The notes under the pieces were generated by a model, which was not told the origin of the DNA, made no database searches, and saw only the letters and a list, made by a program, of their open reading frames with translations. From positions 1-64,000 of the forward strand of contig JACKET010000018.1 of NCBI GenBank assembly GCA_020632875.1: a stretch of DNA of 64,000 nucleotides, written 5' to 3'. This DNA is from Alphaproteobacteria bacterium (GTDB taxonomy: Bacteria; Myxococcota_A; UBA796; GCA-2862545). Within the stretch, counting starts at the first letter, position 1. Each line of letters begins with the position of its first letter. The translations under genes were made by a program, and so were the position numbers. Positions 8,493 to 17,533 of this stretch are shown here, piece by piece.

Positions 8493-9527
8493 TCAGCCGG
8501 GCAGGGCCATGTCGAGGTCGACCCGGATCGGCCGCCGGTCCTCGATCATCTGGAGCAGCTCGGGAGGCCAGCGATCCCGGGGCGTGTGCACGAGGAGATG
8601 CCAGACCAGCGCCGCGCCCTCTGGCGCGTGCGTGTGGAGCAGATCCCCGCTCAACGGCTCCGGCTCGGCGATGCCCACCGAGGACGGTGCCGGGATGGCG
8701 ACCGTCGTGCGGGTGCCGAGGTTCACGAGCGCGAGCGGCAGCCGCTCGACCGTCTGTTTCGACTGGAGCCCCTGGAAGAGCACGGCGCGGCGCTCGGAGG
8801 CGCCGAAGGTCCACCCGCCGATCGTGCCGCTGTCGCCGGACCGCCGCCAGTCATGGCCGTCCAGCACCATCCAGTCGGCGTGCGGCGCCTCGTAGTACCC
8901 GAACAGGTCGATGTCGGGCTCCATCCCCGGCCACAGCCGGAGCCCGGTGCGTCGCCACACCGCGGGAGGCAGGCGGGTCCGCAGGAACCGGACCACCTCG
9001 CTGGTCGGGTCGTAGAACGTCTGGCGCGGACGGCGCGCCGCGGGGGCCAGCGCGCGGAAGAGCCCGGCCACACCGCCGAAGAGCACGTCGTACACGTCGG
9101 CCGGGATGTCGTGGGGCTGCGGCTCGAACGGCGCACGGACCACGAGGCGCACGGCGAACCGCACGTCCGTGTCGTCGCCGAGCACCAGCGCGAGCTCGAG
9201 CTCACCGAGCTGGAGCTGGCGGAAGTACAGTGTCGCGACGGTCACCTCGTCGAGCGGGACCACCAACGGACCCGGCGCCAGCGGGTCGATCAGCGTCACC
9301 GCCGCGTCGTCGACCCGCAGGGACTGGGCCCGGTCGCCGCGCCACCAGAAGAACCCCTCGTAGAACGCGAGGGCTGCGAGGATCGGGACGGGCACCCACC
9401 ACAGGAAGCCGAAGAACCAGAGCGCGCCACTCGCGAGGACCCCCGCGAACAGCGAGATCACCCGCACCACCGGGCGATAGAAGCTGTCCACCAGCTGGGG
9501 TGTGCCGGTCAGGATAATCGGCTGCAA
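8493..9527 (-). CDS. Membrane protein of unknown function with PH-like segment
   Basis: Function not recognised. About 344 residues; two adjacent hydrophobic helices near the start (VISLFAGVLASGALWFFGF and VPVPILAALAFYEGFFWW), then a soluble region that opens with a short beta-rich unit (SLRVDDAAVTLIDP...VVPLDEVTVATL), reminiscent of bacterial PH-like modules. The rest is Trp- and Pro-rich. The start is uncertain: TTG at 9527 has AGGAGG about 8 nt upstream but faces the divergent esterase start at the same base, and GTG at 9491 is the alternative. Convergence with no other gene and the 17 bp gap to the TetR gene suggest a shared leftward transcript. Confidence 0.6.
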   Translation of the reverse strand: MQPIILTGTPQLVDSFYRPVVRVISLFAGVLASGALWFFGFLWWVPVPILAALAFYEGFFWWRGDRAQSLRVDDAAVTLIDPLAPGPLVVPLDEVTVATLYFRQLQLGELELALVLGDDTDVRFAVRLVVRAPFEPQPHDIPADVYDVLFGGVAGLFRALAPAARRPRQTFYDPTSEVVRFLRTRLPPAVWRRTGLRLWPGMEPDIDLFGYYEAPHADWMVLDGHDWRRSGDSGTIGGWTFGASERRAVLFQGLQSKQTVERLPLALVNLGTRTTVAIPAPSSVGIAEPEPLSGDLLHTHAPEGAALVWHLLVHTPRDRWPPELLQMIEDRRPIRVDLDMALPG

Positions 9528-10216
9528 TGATGCTGCTCCTCCTGGTCCTCTTCGCATGCCGGGCCCCGGCGGCGCCACCCGACCCGTTCTGGAACGACCA
9601 TGCCGTCGTCGTGGTCGGCGAGGCACAGGGGCCGATGTGCACCGTCGTCGCCCTGCACGGCTACGGGGCCAATCCCGACGACCTGAAGAACCTGTTCGCG
9701 GGCCTCGAGCACCCGCTGCAGGTGGTCCTCCCGCGGGGGCCCACGAACATCCACCCCAAGGGCTGGGCGTGGTTCCCCCGCCGCTCGCAGGCCCCGATGG
9801 ACGCCATCGCGCGCGAGATGGCCGAACGCGCCGACGCGCTCGTGAACGCCCTGCCGACGCTGCCGGCGCCCCACCCGATCCGCGGGAAGCCCATCATCAC
9901 GGGGTTCTCGCAGGGTGCGATGCTCTCCTTCACCGCCGCCACGCGTCACCCCGACGCCTTCCAGGCCGCCCTGCCCCTCTCCGGCTTCCTGCCCACCGAG
10001 CTCTGGCCCGACGGTCCCGCCGGCGCCGTGCCCATCCACGCCTTCCACGGCGAGCTCGACAACGTGATCCCGCTCTCCGAGGACCGCGCCGGCGTCGACC
10101 ACCTCGCCGCCGCGGGCTGGAACGTCGATCTCTCCACCTACCCGCAGACCACCCACAGCGTTCCCCCGCCCATGCGCGCCGACTACTGGAAGGCCCTCGC
10201 GGAGGCCTGTCCCTAG
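9527..10216 (+). CDS. Carboxylesterase/phospholipase-family lipoprotein
   Basis: An alpha/beta hydrolase of the carboxylesterase/lysophospholipase group (Abhydrolase_2 type), probably anchored in the envelope. The start MMLLLLVLFACRAP gives a short lipoprotein signal with lipobox LFAC. The catalytic triad is visible: Ser in ITGFSQGAML, Asp in HAFHGELDNVIPL, and His in TTHSVPPP. An early VALHGYGANPDDL supplies the oxyanion-hole region. Length (229 residues) is normal for the family. Likely substrates are small carboxyl esters or lysolipids; the sequence does not say which. The start codon lies over the start region of the divergent gene. Confidence 0.82.
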   Translation: MMLLLLVLFACRAPAAPPDPFWNDHAVVVVGEAQGPMCTVVALHGYGANPDDLKNLFAGLEHPLQVVLPRGPTNIHPKGWAWFPRRSQAPMDAIAREMAERADALVNALPTLPAPHPIRGKPIITGFSQGAMLSFTAATRHPDAFQAALPLSGFLPTELWPDGPAGAVPIHAFHGELDNVIPLSEDRAGVDHLAAAGWNVDLSTYPQTTHSVPPPMRADYWKALAEACP

Positions 10217-10221
10217 CTTCA

Positions 10222-10392
<171 letters not shown>

Positions 10393-10489
10393 AGGCCAGC
10401 CTCGAGAGGCTCGCGGGGGTTGAGAGCGCGTTGGAGCCTTCATCCCTCGCACTACCTGCACTCACCTCGCAATCGGGTCGCCATCGGGC

Positions 10490-10700
10490 GCGTCCTACGC
10501 CGAGGCATCGGCGGTCGAACGCATCCTCCGCCGAAGCATCGGGGGTTCAACGCATCCTCCGGACCCGTTTCGGACTGCGAACACCTCGAAATGGGAGGCA
10601 TCGGACCCCGAACGCATCGAGATCGGGGTCCGCGAACCGTCGAGGATGCGTTGAACCCCCGATGCCTCCGGCCAGGATGCGTTGCAGGTCCGTTGCCTCC
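10490..10700. repeat. Dispersed repeat C, copy 1
   Basis: Quasi-palindromic element built of ACGCATCC-containing modules. A perfect 24 bp inverted pair lies at 10536-10559 and 10642-10665 (GCATCGGGGGTTCAAC plus GCATCCTC, and its complement). Related copies are at 52483-52700 and 63296-63500. Confidence 0.85.
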
Positions 10701-10728
10701 GACACGCGCCACGCCAACGGCGACGTTC

Positions 10729-11178
10729 TCGTGCAACGTGCTCGTGAGACGTGGACGTGGACGTGGACGTGGACGTGGACGTGCTCGTCCTCATGCTCGT
10801 GCTCGTGAGACGTGCTCGTGCGACGTGCTCGTGCTCGTGCTCCTGCTCGTGCCACGTGCTCGTGCGACGTGCTCGTGCGACGTGCGACGTGCTCGTGCGA
10901 CGTGCTCGTGCGACGTGCTCGTGGTCGTGCTCGTGAGACGTGCTCGTGAGACGTGCTCGTGAGACGTGCTCGTGAGACGTGCTCGTGAGACGTGCTCGTG
11001 AGACGTGCTCGTGAGACGTGCTCGTGAGACGTGCTCGTGAGACGTGCTCGTGAGACGTGCTCGTCCTCGTGCTCGTGAGACGTGCTCGTGCTCGTGAGAC
11101 GTGCTCGTCCTCGTGCTCGTGCTCGTCCTCGTGAGACGTGCTCGTCCTCGTGAGACGTGAACGTGGACGTGCTCCCCG
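10729..11178. repeat. Right 13-mer/hexamer array (GTGCTCGTGAGAC)
   Basis: Contains ten perfect tandem GTGCTCGTGAGAC units at 10927-11056, flanked by GTGCTC, GTCCTC and GTGGAC variants. It mirrors the left array in inverted orientation around repeat C. No gene is present from 10217 to 11295. Confidence 0.95.
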
Positions 11179-11192
11179 CGTCAGGTCGACCG

Positions 11193-11290
11193 GAGGGTGC
11201 GGCGAAGCCGCAGTCGCGAAGCGACCGAGCGAGAGCGAGCCCGGAGGGGGACCGCCGACTGCCGGACGCGGAGCGGCCGGCAGGCGGGAC
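11193..11290 (-). repeat. Repeat E, copy 1: tandem hairpins behind the ALDH gene
   Basis: Two adjacent short hairpins, TGCGGC-GAA-GCCGCA and GTCGC-GAA-GCGAC (11198-11225), sit in a ~100 bp segment that begins about 6 bp after the dehydrogenase stop. A second copy, in the same orientation relative to its gene, follows the thiolase at 56825. A role as terminator or REP-like mRNA end is inferred. Confidence 0.65.
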
Positions 11291-11295
11291 GCCCA

Positions 11296-12810
11296 TCAGA
11301 TGTCGAAGGTGACGCCCTGTGCGAGGGGCAGATCGGTACCCCAGTTCAAGGTGCAGGTCTGCCGCCGCATGTAGGCCTTCCAGGAGTCGGAGCCGGCCTC
11401 CCGGCCGCCGCCCGTGTCCTTCTCGCCGCCGAACGCGCCGCCGATCTCGGCGCCCGAGGTGCCGATGTTGACGTTCGCGATGCCGCAGTCGGAGCCGCGG
11501 TGCGACAGGAAGCTCTCGGCCGACCGGAAGCTGTCGGTGAAGATGGCGCTCGAGAGGCCCTGATCGACGTCGTTCTGCTGCGCGATGGCGTCGTTCAGCT
11601 CGTCGTACTCGAACACGTACAGGATGGGCGCGAAGGTCTCGTGCTTGCAGATCGGCATGGACGGGTCGGCCTTCACGATCGTCGGCTTCACGAACGAGCC
11701 CGCGCGGTCGAGGCGCTCGCCGCCCGTGAGGATCTGGCCGCCCTGCTCGCGGATGGTCGCGATGGCCTTCTCGTACATGACGACGGCGTCCTCGTCGATG
11801 AGCGGGCCCATGAGGATGCCGGACTGCGACGGATCGCCGATCGGGATGCGCTCGTAGGCCGCGACGAGGCGCTTCGTGAACTCGCCCGCGATGGAGCGGT
11901 GCAGGAAGAGGCGACGCGTGCTCGTGCAGCGCTGGCCGGCCGTGCCCACCGCACCGAACGCGACGCCGCGGAGGGCGAGGTCGAGGTCGGCGCTCTTCTC
12001 GACGATGATGGCGTTGTTGCCGCCGAGCTCGAGCAGGCACCGGCCGAGACGGCCCGCGACGACCTGGCCGACGTGGCGGCCCATGCGCGTGGAGCCGGTG
12101 GCGGAGATCAGCGGCACGCGGCGGTCGCGGATCATGGCCTCGCCGACATCGGCGTCGTCACCGATGACGAGGTTCAGCACGCCACCCCAGCCGTGCTTCT
12201 GGAACACGGCGTCGCACACGCGGTGCGTGGCGATGGCCGTGAGCGAGGCCTTGAGGCTCGGCTTCCAGATCATGGTGTTGCCGGCCGCCGCGGCGACCAT
12301 GGCGTTCCACGCCCACACGGCATTCGGGAAGTTGAACGCCGTGATGATGCCGACGACGCCCAGCGGGTGCCACTGCTCGTACATCCGGTGGCTGGCCCGC
12401 TCGGAGTGCATGGTGAGGCCGTTGAGCTGGCGGGACATACCCACCGCGAGGTCGGCCATGTCGACGGATTCCTGCACCTCGCCCTCGCCCTCGGACGTGA
12501 CCTTGCCGACCTCGCGCGTGATGAGCGCGCCCAGATCGGTCTTGTGCTCGCGGAGGGCCTCGCCGACCTCGCGGAGGATCTCGCCGCGCTTGGGCGCCGG
12601 CAGCATCCGCCACTCGGCGAAGACGCGCTGCGCCTCGTTCACGATGGTGTCGTAGTCGTCGACCGAGCACAGCCGGACCGAAGCGATGACGTCGCCCGTG
12701 GTCGGATCGGTGCTGGGGACCTCGCGGCCCTTCGTGTCGACGAAGCCGGACGTGGACGCGGCGCCGGGGTTCGAGGCTTCGATTCCGAGGCGGTTCAGGA
12801 AGTTCGACAT
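11296..12810 (-). CDS. NAD-dependent aldehyde dehydrogenase, ALDH7 (antiquitin) type
   Basis: Family members oxidise aminoadipate semialdehyde and related aldehydes in lysine breakdown with NAD+. The 504-residue length is normal. ALDH marks are seen: AFNFPNAVWAWN in the Rossmann domain, the Glu motif LLELGGNNAIIV (ELGGNNAI is characteristic of the ALDH7 branch), and the catalytic Cys in TAGQRCTSTRR. The end contains GAFGGEKDTGGGREAGSDSW, also typical of ALDH7. ATG at 12810 has GGAG six nt upstream. It follows the coiled-coil gene by 17 nt on the same strand. No other lysine-degradation gene is nearby, so the substrate assignment rests on motifs alone. Confidence 0.88.
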   Translation of the reverse strand: MSNFLNRLGIEASNPGAASTSGFVDTKGREVPSTDPTTGDVIASVRLCSVDDYDTIVNEAQRVFAEWRMLPAPKRGEILREVGEALREHKTDLGALITREVGKVTSEGEGEVQESVDMADLAVGMSRQLNGLTMHSERASHRMYEQWHPLGVVGIITAFNFPNAVWAWNAMVAAAAGNTMIWKPSLKASLTAIATHRVCDAVFQKHGWGGVLNLVIGDDADVGEAMIRDRRVPLISATGSTRMGRHVGQVVAGRLGRCLLELGGNNAIIVEKSADLDLALRGVAFGAVGTAGQRCTSTRRLFLHRSIAGEFTKRLVAAYERIPIGDPSQSGILMGPLIDEDAVVMYEKAIATIREQGGQILTGGERLDRAGSFVKPTIVKADPSMPICKHETFAPILYVFEYDELNDAIAQQNDVDQGLSSAIFTDSFRSAESFLSHRGSDCGIANVNIGTSGAEIGGAFGGEKDTGGGREAGSDSWKAYMRRQTCTLNWGTDLPLAQGVTFDI

Positions 12811-12827
12811 CGGGGTCTCCGGCCCGC

Positions 12828-13259
12828 TCAGCGGGTCTTGGTGGAGGGTTTCGTGGAGGTCTTGGGCTTCGCCGCGGCCTTCGGCTTCGCGGGGGCCTTC
12901 TTCGGCGCCGCCGGCTCGGCGATGCGCGTCATGAGCGCGGCGAGCTGCTCTTCGACGCCTTCGAGCCCGTCGGCGGTCGCCTCGGCGGTGGTCTTCGCGG
13001 TGGTGGCGAGCTGGGAGGCCTGACCGGCCGCGGCCTTCGCCTGGTCGACCGCGGTGTGGAGGCCCATGAGCTGGGCCCCGCTGGCCTGGACGGAGCCCAT
13101 CGTCATCTTGAGCTTCTTCTCGAGGTCGTCGACGCGCTTGCGGAGCTCATCGACCTCGGTGGCCGACGGGAGCGACCGGGCGGCCAGCTCTTTTCGCAGC
13201 TGGTCGCGGATCCGTCCGTCGACTCCGAGCCAGTTCCGGATTGCGTCGCGCAGGGCCAT
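12828..13259 (-). CDS. Coiled-coil protein with basic Lys/Ala/Pro tail
   Basis: Function not assigned. The 143 residues divide into a helical coiled-coil region (about 15-110; heptads in ATEVDELRKRVDDLEKKLKM and later Ala-rich repeats) and a basic tail (KKAPAKPKAAAKPKTSTKPS) like those of histone-H1-like or phasin-like bacterial proteins. The Ala-rich middle (AKAAAGQASQLATTAKTTAE) resembles phasin or PhaF-type proteins, but that is only compositional. No signal or membrane segment. It lies just upstream of the ALDH gene and may share its transcript. Confidence 0.65.
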   Translation of the reverse strand: MALRDAIRNWLGVDGRIRDQLRKELAARSLPSATEVDELRKRVDDLEKKLKMTMGSVQASGAQLMGLHTAVDQAKAAAGQASQLATTAKTTAEATADGLEGVEEQLAALMTRIAEPAAPKKAPAKPKAAAKPKTSTKPSTKTR

Positions 13260-13347
13260 CTCTCACCTCGTGGGCCGCGCGCCGTAACACGATGGAGGCC
13301 ACCTGCGCCGGGTTCGTCACCCGTTCGTCAACGGCAGCGTTTCGTTG

Positions 13348-13376
13348 TTGCCACCCGTCCGGCGACACCCTATAGT
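13348..13376 (+). promoter_or_regulatory. Sigma-70-type promoter for the lipoprotein gene
   Basis: TTGCCA (-35, 5 of 6 to consensus) and TATAGT (-10, 5 of 6) are separated by exactly 17 bp. The start codon lies 25 bp beyond, with GAGGAG just before it. This is the clearest vegetative promoter seen in the window. Confidence 0.7.
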
Positions 13377-13401
13377 GCGCGGCATCCCTGGAGGAGACCC
13401 C

Positions 13402-14091
13402 ATGCGCCTCAAGCTCTTTGCGGCCGCCACGCTCATCGGCGCCGGCCTCGTCGCTTGTAAGTCCGACCCGCCCGAAGACACCGACACGCCCGACCCCTGC
13501 GTCGAGAGCCCCGGCAGCGCGGCCTGCTGCGCCGACCAGCCGAACCACGCGTCGTGCGAGCCCGACGACACCGCCCCCACCGGCGGCGGCGGCGGCCCCA
13601 TCGGCTACTACACGTTCTTCGGCGCGGCCACGGTCACCCCCGGCGCCTCCTACGCGGGCACCGAGACCCTCGGCATCTACTACTTCAACGACCAGTCGGG
13701 CACCGACACCACCAACACGACCGCGCTCTGCGAGGTCGAGTACCAGGCGGCCTCCGCCACGCCGGATGCCACCTGCACCGATTGCGACTGGGCCTTCAGC
13801 GCCATCGCGATGTCGAACGGCGCGCTCGTGGCCGGCGCCGCTCCCGTCACCACCCCCGACGGCAGCTGGTCCTGCACCGACTTCGTATCCGACACCACCC
13901 CCGCCGGCCTCGCCGACGGTGGCAGCTTCCGCTACGGCTACTGGGGCGCCTACCCCTACGGTGGCATGACCTACGAGGTCATGATGTACACCAGCGCCGA
14001 CGCCGACACCTGGGGTCCCGTGACGGATGCCACGTTCGACGGCACCAACTTCGCCTACGACTGGATCCAGAACGCGATCTACCTCCCGTAG
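13402..14091 (+). CDS. Secreted lipoprotein, Gly/Tyr/Thr-rich, unknown function
   Basis: A 229-residue lipoprotein: signal MRLKLFAAATLIGAGLVAC with lipobox LVAC, then an Asp/Thr/Pro linker (PPEDTDTPDPC) and a Cys-rich short segment (SAACCADQPNHASCEPDD). The mature domain is beta-rich, with paired cysteines (CTDCDW) and Tyr/Gly-rich strands (FRYGYWGAYPYGGMTYEVM). I recognise no family. ATG at 13402 is supported by GGAGGAG eight nt upstream and a good promoter. It resembles the other Asp/Thr-linker lipoproteins of this window only in its leader. It stands alone, convergent with the sulfatase gene. Confidence 0.75.
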   Translation: MRLKLFAAATLIGAGLVACKSDPPEDTDTPDPCVESPGSAACCADQPNHASCEPDDTAPTGGGGGPIGYYTFFGAATVTPGASYAGTETLGIYYFNDQSGTDTTNTTALCEVEYQAASATPDATCTDCDWAFSAIAMSNGALVAGAAPVTTPDGSWSCTDFVSDTTPAGLADGGSFRYGYWGAYPYGGMTYEVMMYTSADADTWGPVTDATFDGTNFAYDWIQNAIYLP

Positions 14092-14174
14092 TCGCAGGTC
14101 TCCATCGTCCCGACGGGGCAGCGGTCGTTTCGACGACCCCTGCCCCGTTCGTGTCTCAGGGAGTGCGCTCGCGC

Positions 14175-16403
14175 CTATCTCGGGCGCTTCTCGCGTTTCG
14201 CGGCCGTGCGGCGCTCGAGCTCGGCCTTCGCCTCGAGCATCCGCTTCTCGCCGGCCGCCTTGTCGCCCTGGTGGGCGAGCAGGTTGGCGTCGAGGAGGAC
14301 GAGCTGGGGGTCGCGTGGATCGACCGCGAGGCCGGCCTCGAGCGCGGGTCCGACTTCGTCGAACCGCTTGAGGTTGAACAGGCTCTGGGCCTTCCAGTAG
14401 TGCGCCTCGGTCGACCGTGGCATCAACGCCACGGCCCGGGAGGCCGACGAGAGGGTCCTCTCCCAGTCGCCTGCGCGGGCGACCAGCCGCAGCTGGGCCT
14501 GAGCGGCCTTCGCGTTGCGCGGGTACTCGCGCAGCTCCCGCTCGAGCAGGGCGATGGCCTCGTCGGTCTTGCCCTCGCCCGTGGCCTTCGCCGCGAGGTG
14601 GAAGCACACGTCGGGCTCGGGACGGGCCGCCTTCGCGCCGAGCTCGAGCATCGTCGCGATGGCGTCGGGGGGACCCTTCTCTTCGAGGAGCGCCACGGCC
14701 ACGGCCCCGATCAACACGTAGTCGTCGGGGTGGCGCTGGAGCTGGTCGTCGGCGAAGGCGTGTGCGACCTCTGGACCGTCGCCGCGCATCAGGACCCGGA
14801 ACGTCTGCGCCCGGATGCGGGGCGCGTAGGGACGCGATTCGGCGAGGGGGAGGAACAGGTCGGCGGCCTCGCGGAACCGGCCCAGCTCGGCGAGCAGACC
14901 GGCGCGGCCGAGGAGCAGGTTGTCGTTGTCGGGGGCGACGAGCAGCGCCTCGTCGACGACCCGCAGCGCGTCTTCGAGCCGACCCGCCTGGGCATACTGC
15001 TGCGACAGGCGGTTCTTGAACTCCGGGATGCCCGGGTACTCCTTCGCGAGCGCTTCGAGGGTCGGGATCAGCTCGTCCGCCTCGCCCATCACCAGCATGT
15101 GGTCGACCCGCTGGGCGCGGACCAGCATGTCGAGGTGGTCTTTCGGGTCGTCGAGCGTGGCGCCCAGCGGGACCGGGGTGGTGGCGTCGGTGTAGCCGAG
15201 CGCCTCGAGCTGCCCCGCCACCTCGGGGTCGACCTCGAGGTCGTCACCGGACGGCGGTGCGTACCCGAAGGCATCGAGCACGCCCTGGAGCGCGGCGACC
15301 CGCTCGGGACGCGTGCCCGCGAGGTTCTCGGCCTCGGCGCGGTCGGAGGCCACGTAGAGCTCGGGATGCGGCACGGCGATGAGCTTCTCGTCCCCGTCGA
15401 CCACCCCGACGTGCGAAGCGAGCCCGAACCGCTGGGTGAGCTGGTACGTCTCCATGTAGAGCGGCTTCGCCGGGTCTCCCGGCGCGACGCGCCCGTCGAT
15501 GCCCTCGAGGGCGGGCAGCCCGACGAGGCTCAACAGCGTGGGCGAGACGTCGACCAGGCCCACCGGCTCGTCGATCACGCCGGCCTCGATGCCGGGACCC
15601 GCCATGATCAGCGGGACGCGCTGGGTCGCGTCGTACAGGAACAGCCCGTGGGCGACCTCGCTGTGCTCGCCGAGCCCCTCGCCGTGGTCACCGACGACCA
15701 CGAACACGGTCTTCTCTGCGTCGAACGCGCCGACCAGACGCGCGATCTCGCTGTCCATCCACGCGAGCTCGGCGTCGTAGGGACGGTCGGGCACCTTCTG
15801 ACGCCACTCGAGCGGCGGGAAGAACGGGTAGTGCGGATCGTAGAGGTGCGCCCACACGAAACGGGGTTTCGCCAGGTCGGTCGTCTCGAGCCAGGAGAGG
15901 AGGTCGTCGACGACCTCGTTCGCGGGGCGCTCGGACTTCCAGAAGTTCTGCTCTTCGGGGATGTCGTCGAAGTAGGCGTCGAACCCCTGATCGAAGCCCC
16001 ACCGGCGCGTGGTGACGAACGCCGCGACGGACGCCGCGGTCTGGTAGCCGGCACGGTCGAAGACCTCGGCCAGCGTGCTCGCCGCGTCGGGGAGGATGCC
16101 CGAGCCGTTGCTGCGGATGCCGTGGTGGGGCGGCGCCTTGCCCGTGAAGATGGACGCGTGCGCGGGGATGGTCAGCGGGAGCGGGCTGTAGGCGCGGTCG
16201 TACCGCCGCCCGCGCGCCGCGAGGGCGTCGATCGTGGGCGTGAGCGCCTTCGCGTAGCCGTAGGCGCCGATGCGGTCGGCGCGGGTGGTGTCGACCGTGA
16301 TCAACACGACGTCGGGAGCGCCCGCGGGCGCTTCGGGCCGCGTGGAGCCGGGCTTCCCGGGTTCCCGGCATGCGAGGAGGGCGAGAACGGCGAGCGTGGA
16401 CAC
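14175..16403 (-). CDS. Sulfatase-superfamily lipoprotein with TPR tail
   Basis: The amino half (about 35-390) is an alkaline-phosphatase-superfamily sulfatase-like domain: DVVLITVDTTRADRIGAYGY supplies the first metal Asp residues, and VFVVVGDHGEGLGEHSE supplies the later metal ligands. The usual formylglycine site CxPxR is replaced by TIPAH in PLTIPAHASIFTGK, so an ordinary formylglycine sulfatase is unlikely; Thr could act as nucleophile, as in phosphotransferases of this fold. The second half (about 440-742) is tetratricopeptide repeats. GTG at 16403 gives a lipoprotein signal (STLAVLALLAC) and has GGAG five nt upstream; longer readings are Arg-rich. It follows another TPR gene by 25 nt, so the two probably form an operon. 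Confidence 0.8.
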   Translation of the reverse strand: MSTLAVLALLACREPGKPGSTRPEAPAGAPDVVLITVDTTRADRIGAYGYAKALTPTIDALAARGRRYDRAYSPLPLTIPAHASIFTGKAPPHHGIRSNGSGILPDAASTLAEVFDRAGYQTAASVAAFVTTRRWGFDQGFDAYFDDIPEEQNFWKSERPANEVVDDLLSWLETTDLAKPRFVWAHLYDPHYPFFPPLEWRQKVPDRPYDAELAWMDSEIARLVGAFDAEKTVFVVVGDHGEGLGEHSEVAHGLFLYDATQRVPLIMAGPGIEAGVIDEPVGLVDVSPTLLSLVGLPALEGIDGRVAPGDPAKPLYMETYQLTQRFGLASHVGVVDGDEKLIAVPHPELYVASDRAEAENLAGTRPERVAALQGVLDAFGYAPPSGDDLEVDPEVAGQLEALGYTDATTPVPLGATLDDPKDHLDMLVRAQRVDHMLVMGEADELIPTLEALAKEYPGIPEFKNRLSQQYAQAGRLEDALRVVDEALLVAPDNDNLLLGRAGLLAELGRFREAADLFLPLAESRPYAPRIRAQTFRVLMRGDGPEVAHAFADDQLQRHPDDYVLIGAVAVALLEEKGPPDAIATMLELGAKAARPEPDVCFHLAAKATGEGKTDEAIALLERELREYPRNAKAAQAQLRLVARAGDWERTLSSASRAVALMPRSTEAHYWKAQSLFNLKRFDEVGPALEAGLAVDPRDPQLVLLDANLLAHQGDKAAGEKRMLEAKAELERRTAAKREKRPR

Positions 16404-16428
16404 GTGGGCTCCGGACGGGATCGGCGTC

Positions 16429-17478
16429 CTAACCCGGCGGGACCGCGCGGGGGACGAGTCGGTCGAGCGGGTCGGAGTCGGAGCGGCGGACGACGTCGTA
16501 CATCGCCTCCCACGGCCCGGTGTCGGCCCCGGCGGCACGCGCGAGGTACCACCGCGACGCGACCCAGTCGGGGTCGCTGTGGTCGGGATGGGCCGCCAGC
16601 GCTTCGCGCGCGTCGTCGAGCCGCCCGGCGTCGACCGCTGCGCGCGCCTCGATCGCGAGCGTGATGGGCAGCGTGTCGACCTCCTGCATCGCCGGACGCT
16701 CCAGCGCGAAGGCCGTGCACTCGAAGTTGCCCGCCCGGCGGCAGGCCTCGGCGCGCCACGTGGCGTACAGGCGGTTGCGGAAGTCGGACCGGATCGCGAG
16801 CATCATGCGGTCGGACGCCGCTTCTGGCGACCCGTCGAGCAGGAGCTGCCGCGACTCGAGGAACGCCGACACCGCCTCGACGGCCGGGTCGTCGAGGCTG
16901 TCGGCCACGGTGCGGAAGCGGACCCACGCCGCCGCGAACCCGTCGGTGCCGAGCGTGAGGCGGACCTCGGCCGTGGCAGAGTAGTAGCCGTTGCGATCGA
17001 CCTCACGGAGCGCGTCGAAGGCCTCGAGCGCGCCTTCGACGTCGTTCGACACCCAGCGCGCGACGAACAGCTGGTACCAGGCCGCGGCGCTCTTCGGGTA
17101 CCGCCAGGTCGCCTCTTCGAACCGCTCGATGGCGGTCGCCCGGTCGCCCTGCTGCAGGGCGCACTCCCCTTCGATCAGGTAGCCCGGGAGCCGGTAGACC
17201 GGCTGGGCGCGGACCCGGTCGAGCACCGCCTCGCCTTCGGCGCAGCGCCCGAGCCGCGCGAGGCTGAGCCCCGCGCCCAGCGTGGCGGCGGCGTGGTCGG
17301 GCTGGCGCACGAGCACCGCGCGGTACGCCGCGAGGGCCGCCAGGTATCGCCCGGACTTGAAGTGCGTGTCGCCGACCACGGTCGCGGGGTCGCGCGGACG
17401 CCGCGGGCCCGCGGCGATCGAGAGAGCCGCGATCACCGCCACCAGGACGGCCCGCGTGGACCTCGGCGCCATCCACAT
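16429..17478 (-). CDS. TPR-repeat exported protein
   Basis: A 349-residue protein with an amino-terminal signal or anchor helix (STRAVLVAVIAALSIAAG) followed by tetratricopeptide repeats: GDTHFKSGRYLAALAAYRAV, LGAGLSLARLGRCAEGEAVL, IEGECALQQGDRATAIERFE. TPRs mediate protein contacts; no catalytic motif is seen. The later half has repeated WYLARAAG- and WRAEACRRAG-like helices. ATG at 17478 is chosen because it precedes the hydrophobic helix directly; ATG at 17472 is possible. It is divergent from ligA with a 55 bp gap and lies upstream of the sulfatase-TPR gene. Confidence 0.72.
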   Translation of the reverse strand: MWMAPRSTRAVLVAVIAALSIAAGPRRPRDPATVVGDTHFKSGRYLAALAAYRAVLVRQPDHAAATLGAGLSLARLGRCAEGEAVLDRVRAQPVYRLPGYLIEGECALQQGDRATAIERFEEATWRYPKSAAAWYQLFVARWVSNDVEGALEAFDALREVDRNGYYSATAEVRLTLGTDGFAAAWVRFRTVADSLDDPAVEAVSAFLESRQLLLDGSPEAASDRMMLAIRSDFRNRLYATWRAEACRRAGNFECTAFALERPAMQEVDTLPITLAIEARAAVDAGRLDDAREALAAHPDHSDPDWVASRWYLARAAGADTGPWEAMYDVVRRSDSDPLDRLVPRAVPPG

Positions 17479-17533
17479 GGGGACTCGGGTAACCGAGCCT
17501 GGTACGCTCCGCGACCCAACCGGGACGGACACC

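Noticed and set aside
14175..16538. Longer start for the sulfatase-TPR protein
   Set aside because: The 45 residues before GTG 16403 are Pro/Arg/Ser-rich noise over the neighbouring gene; the lipoprotein signal begins at 16403.
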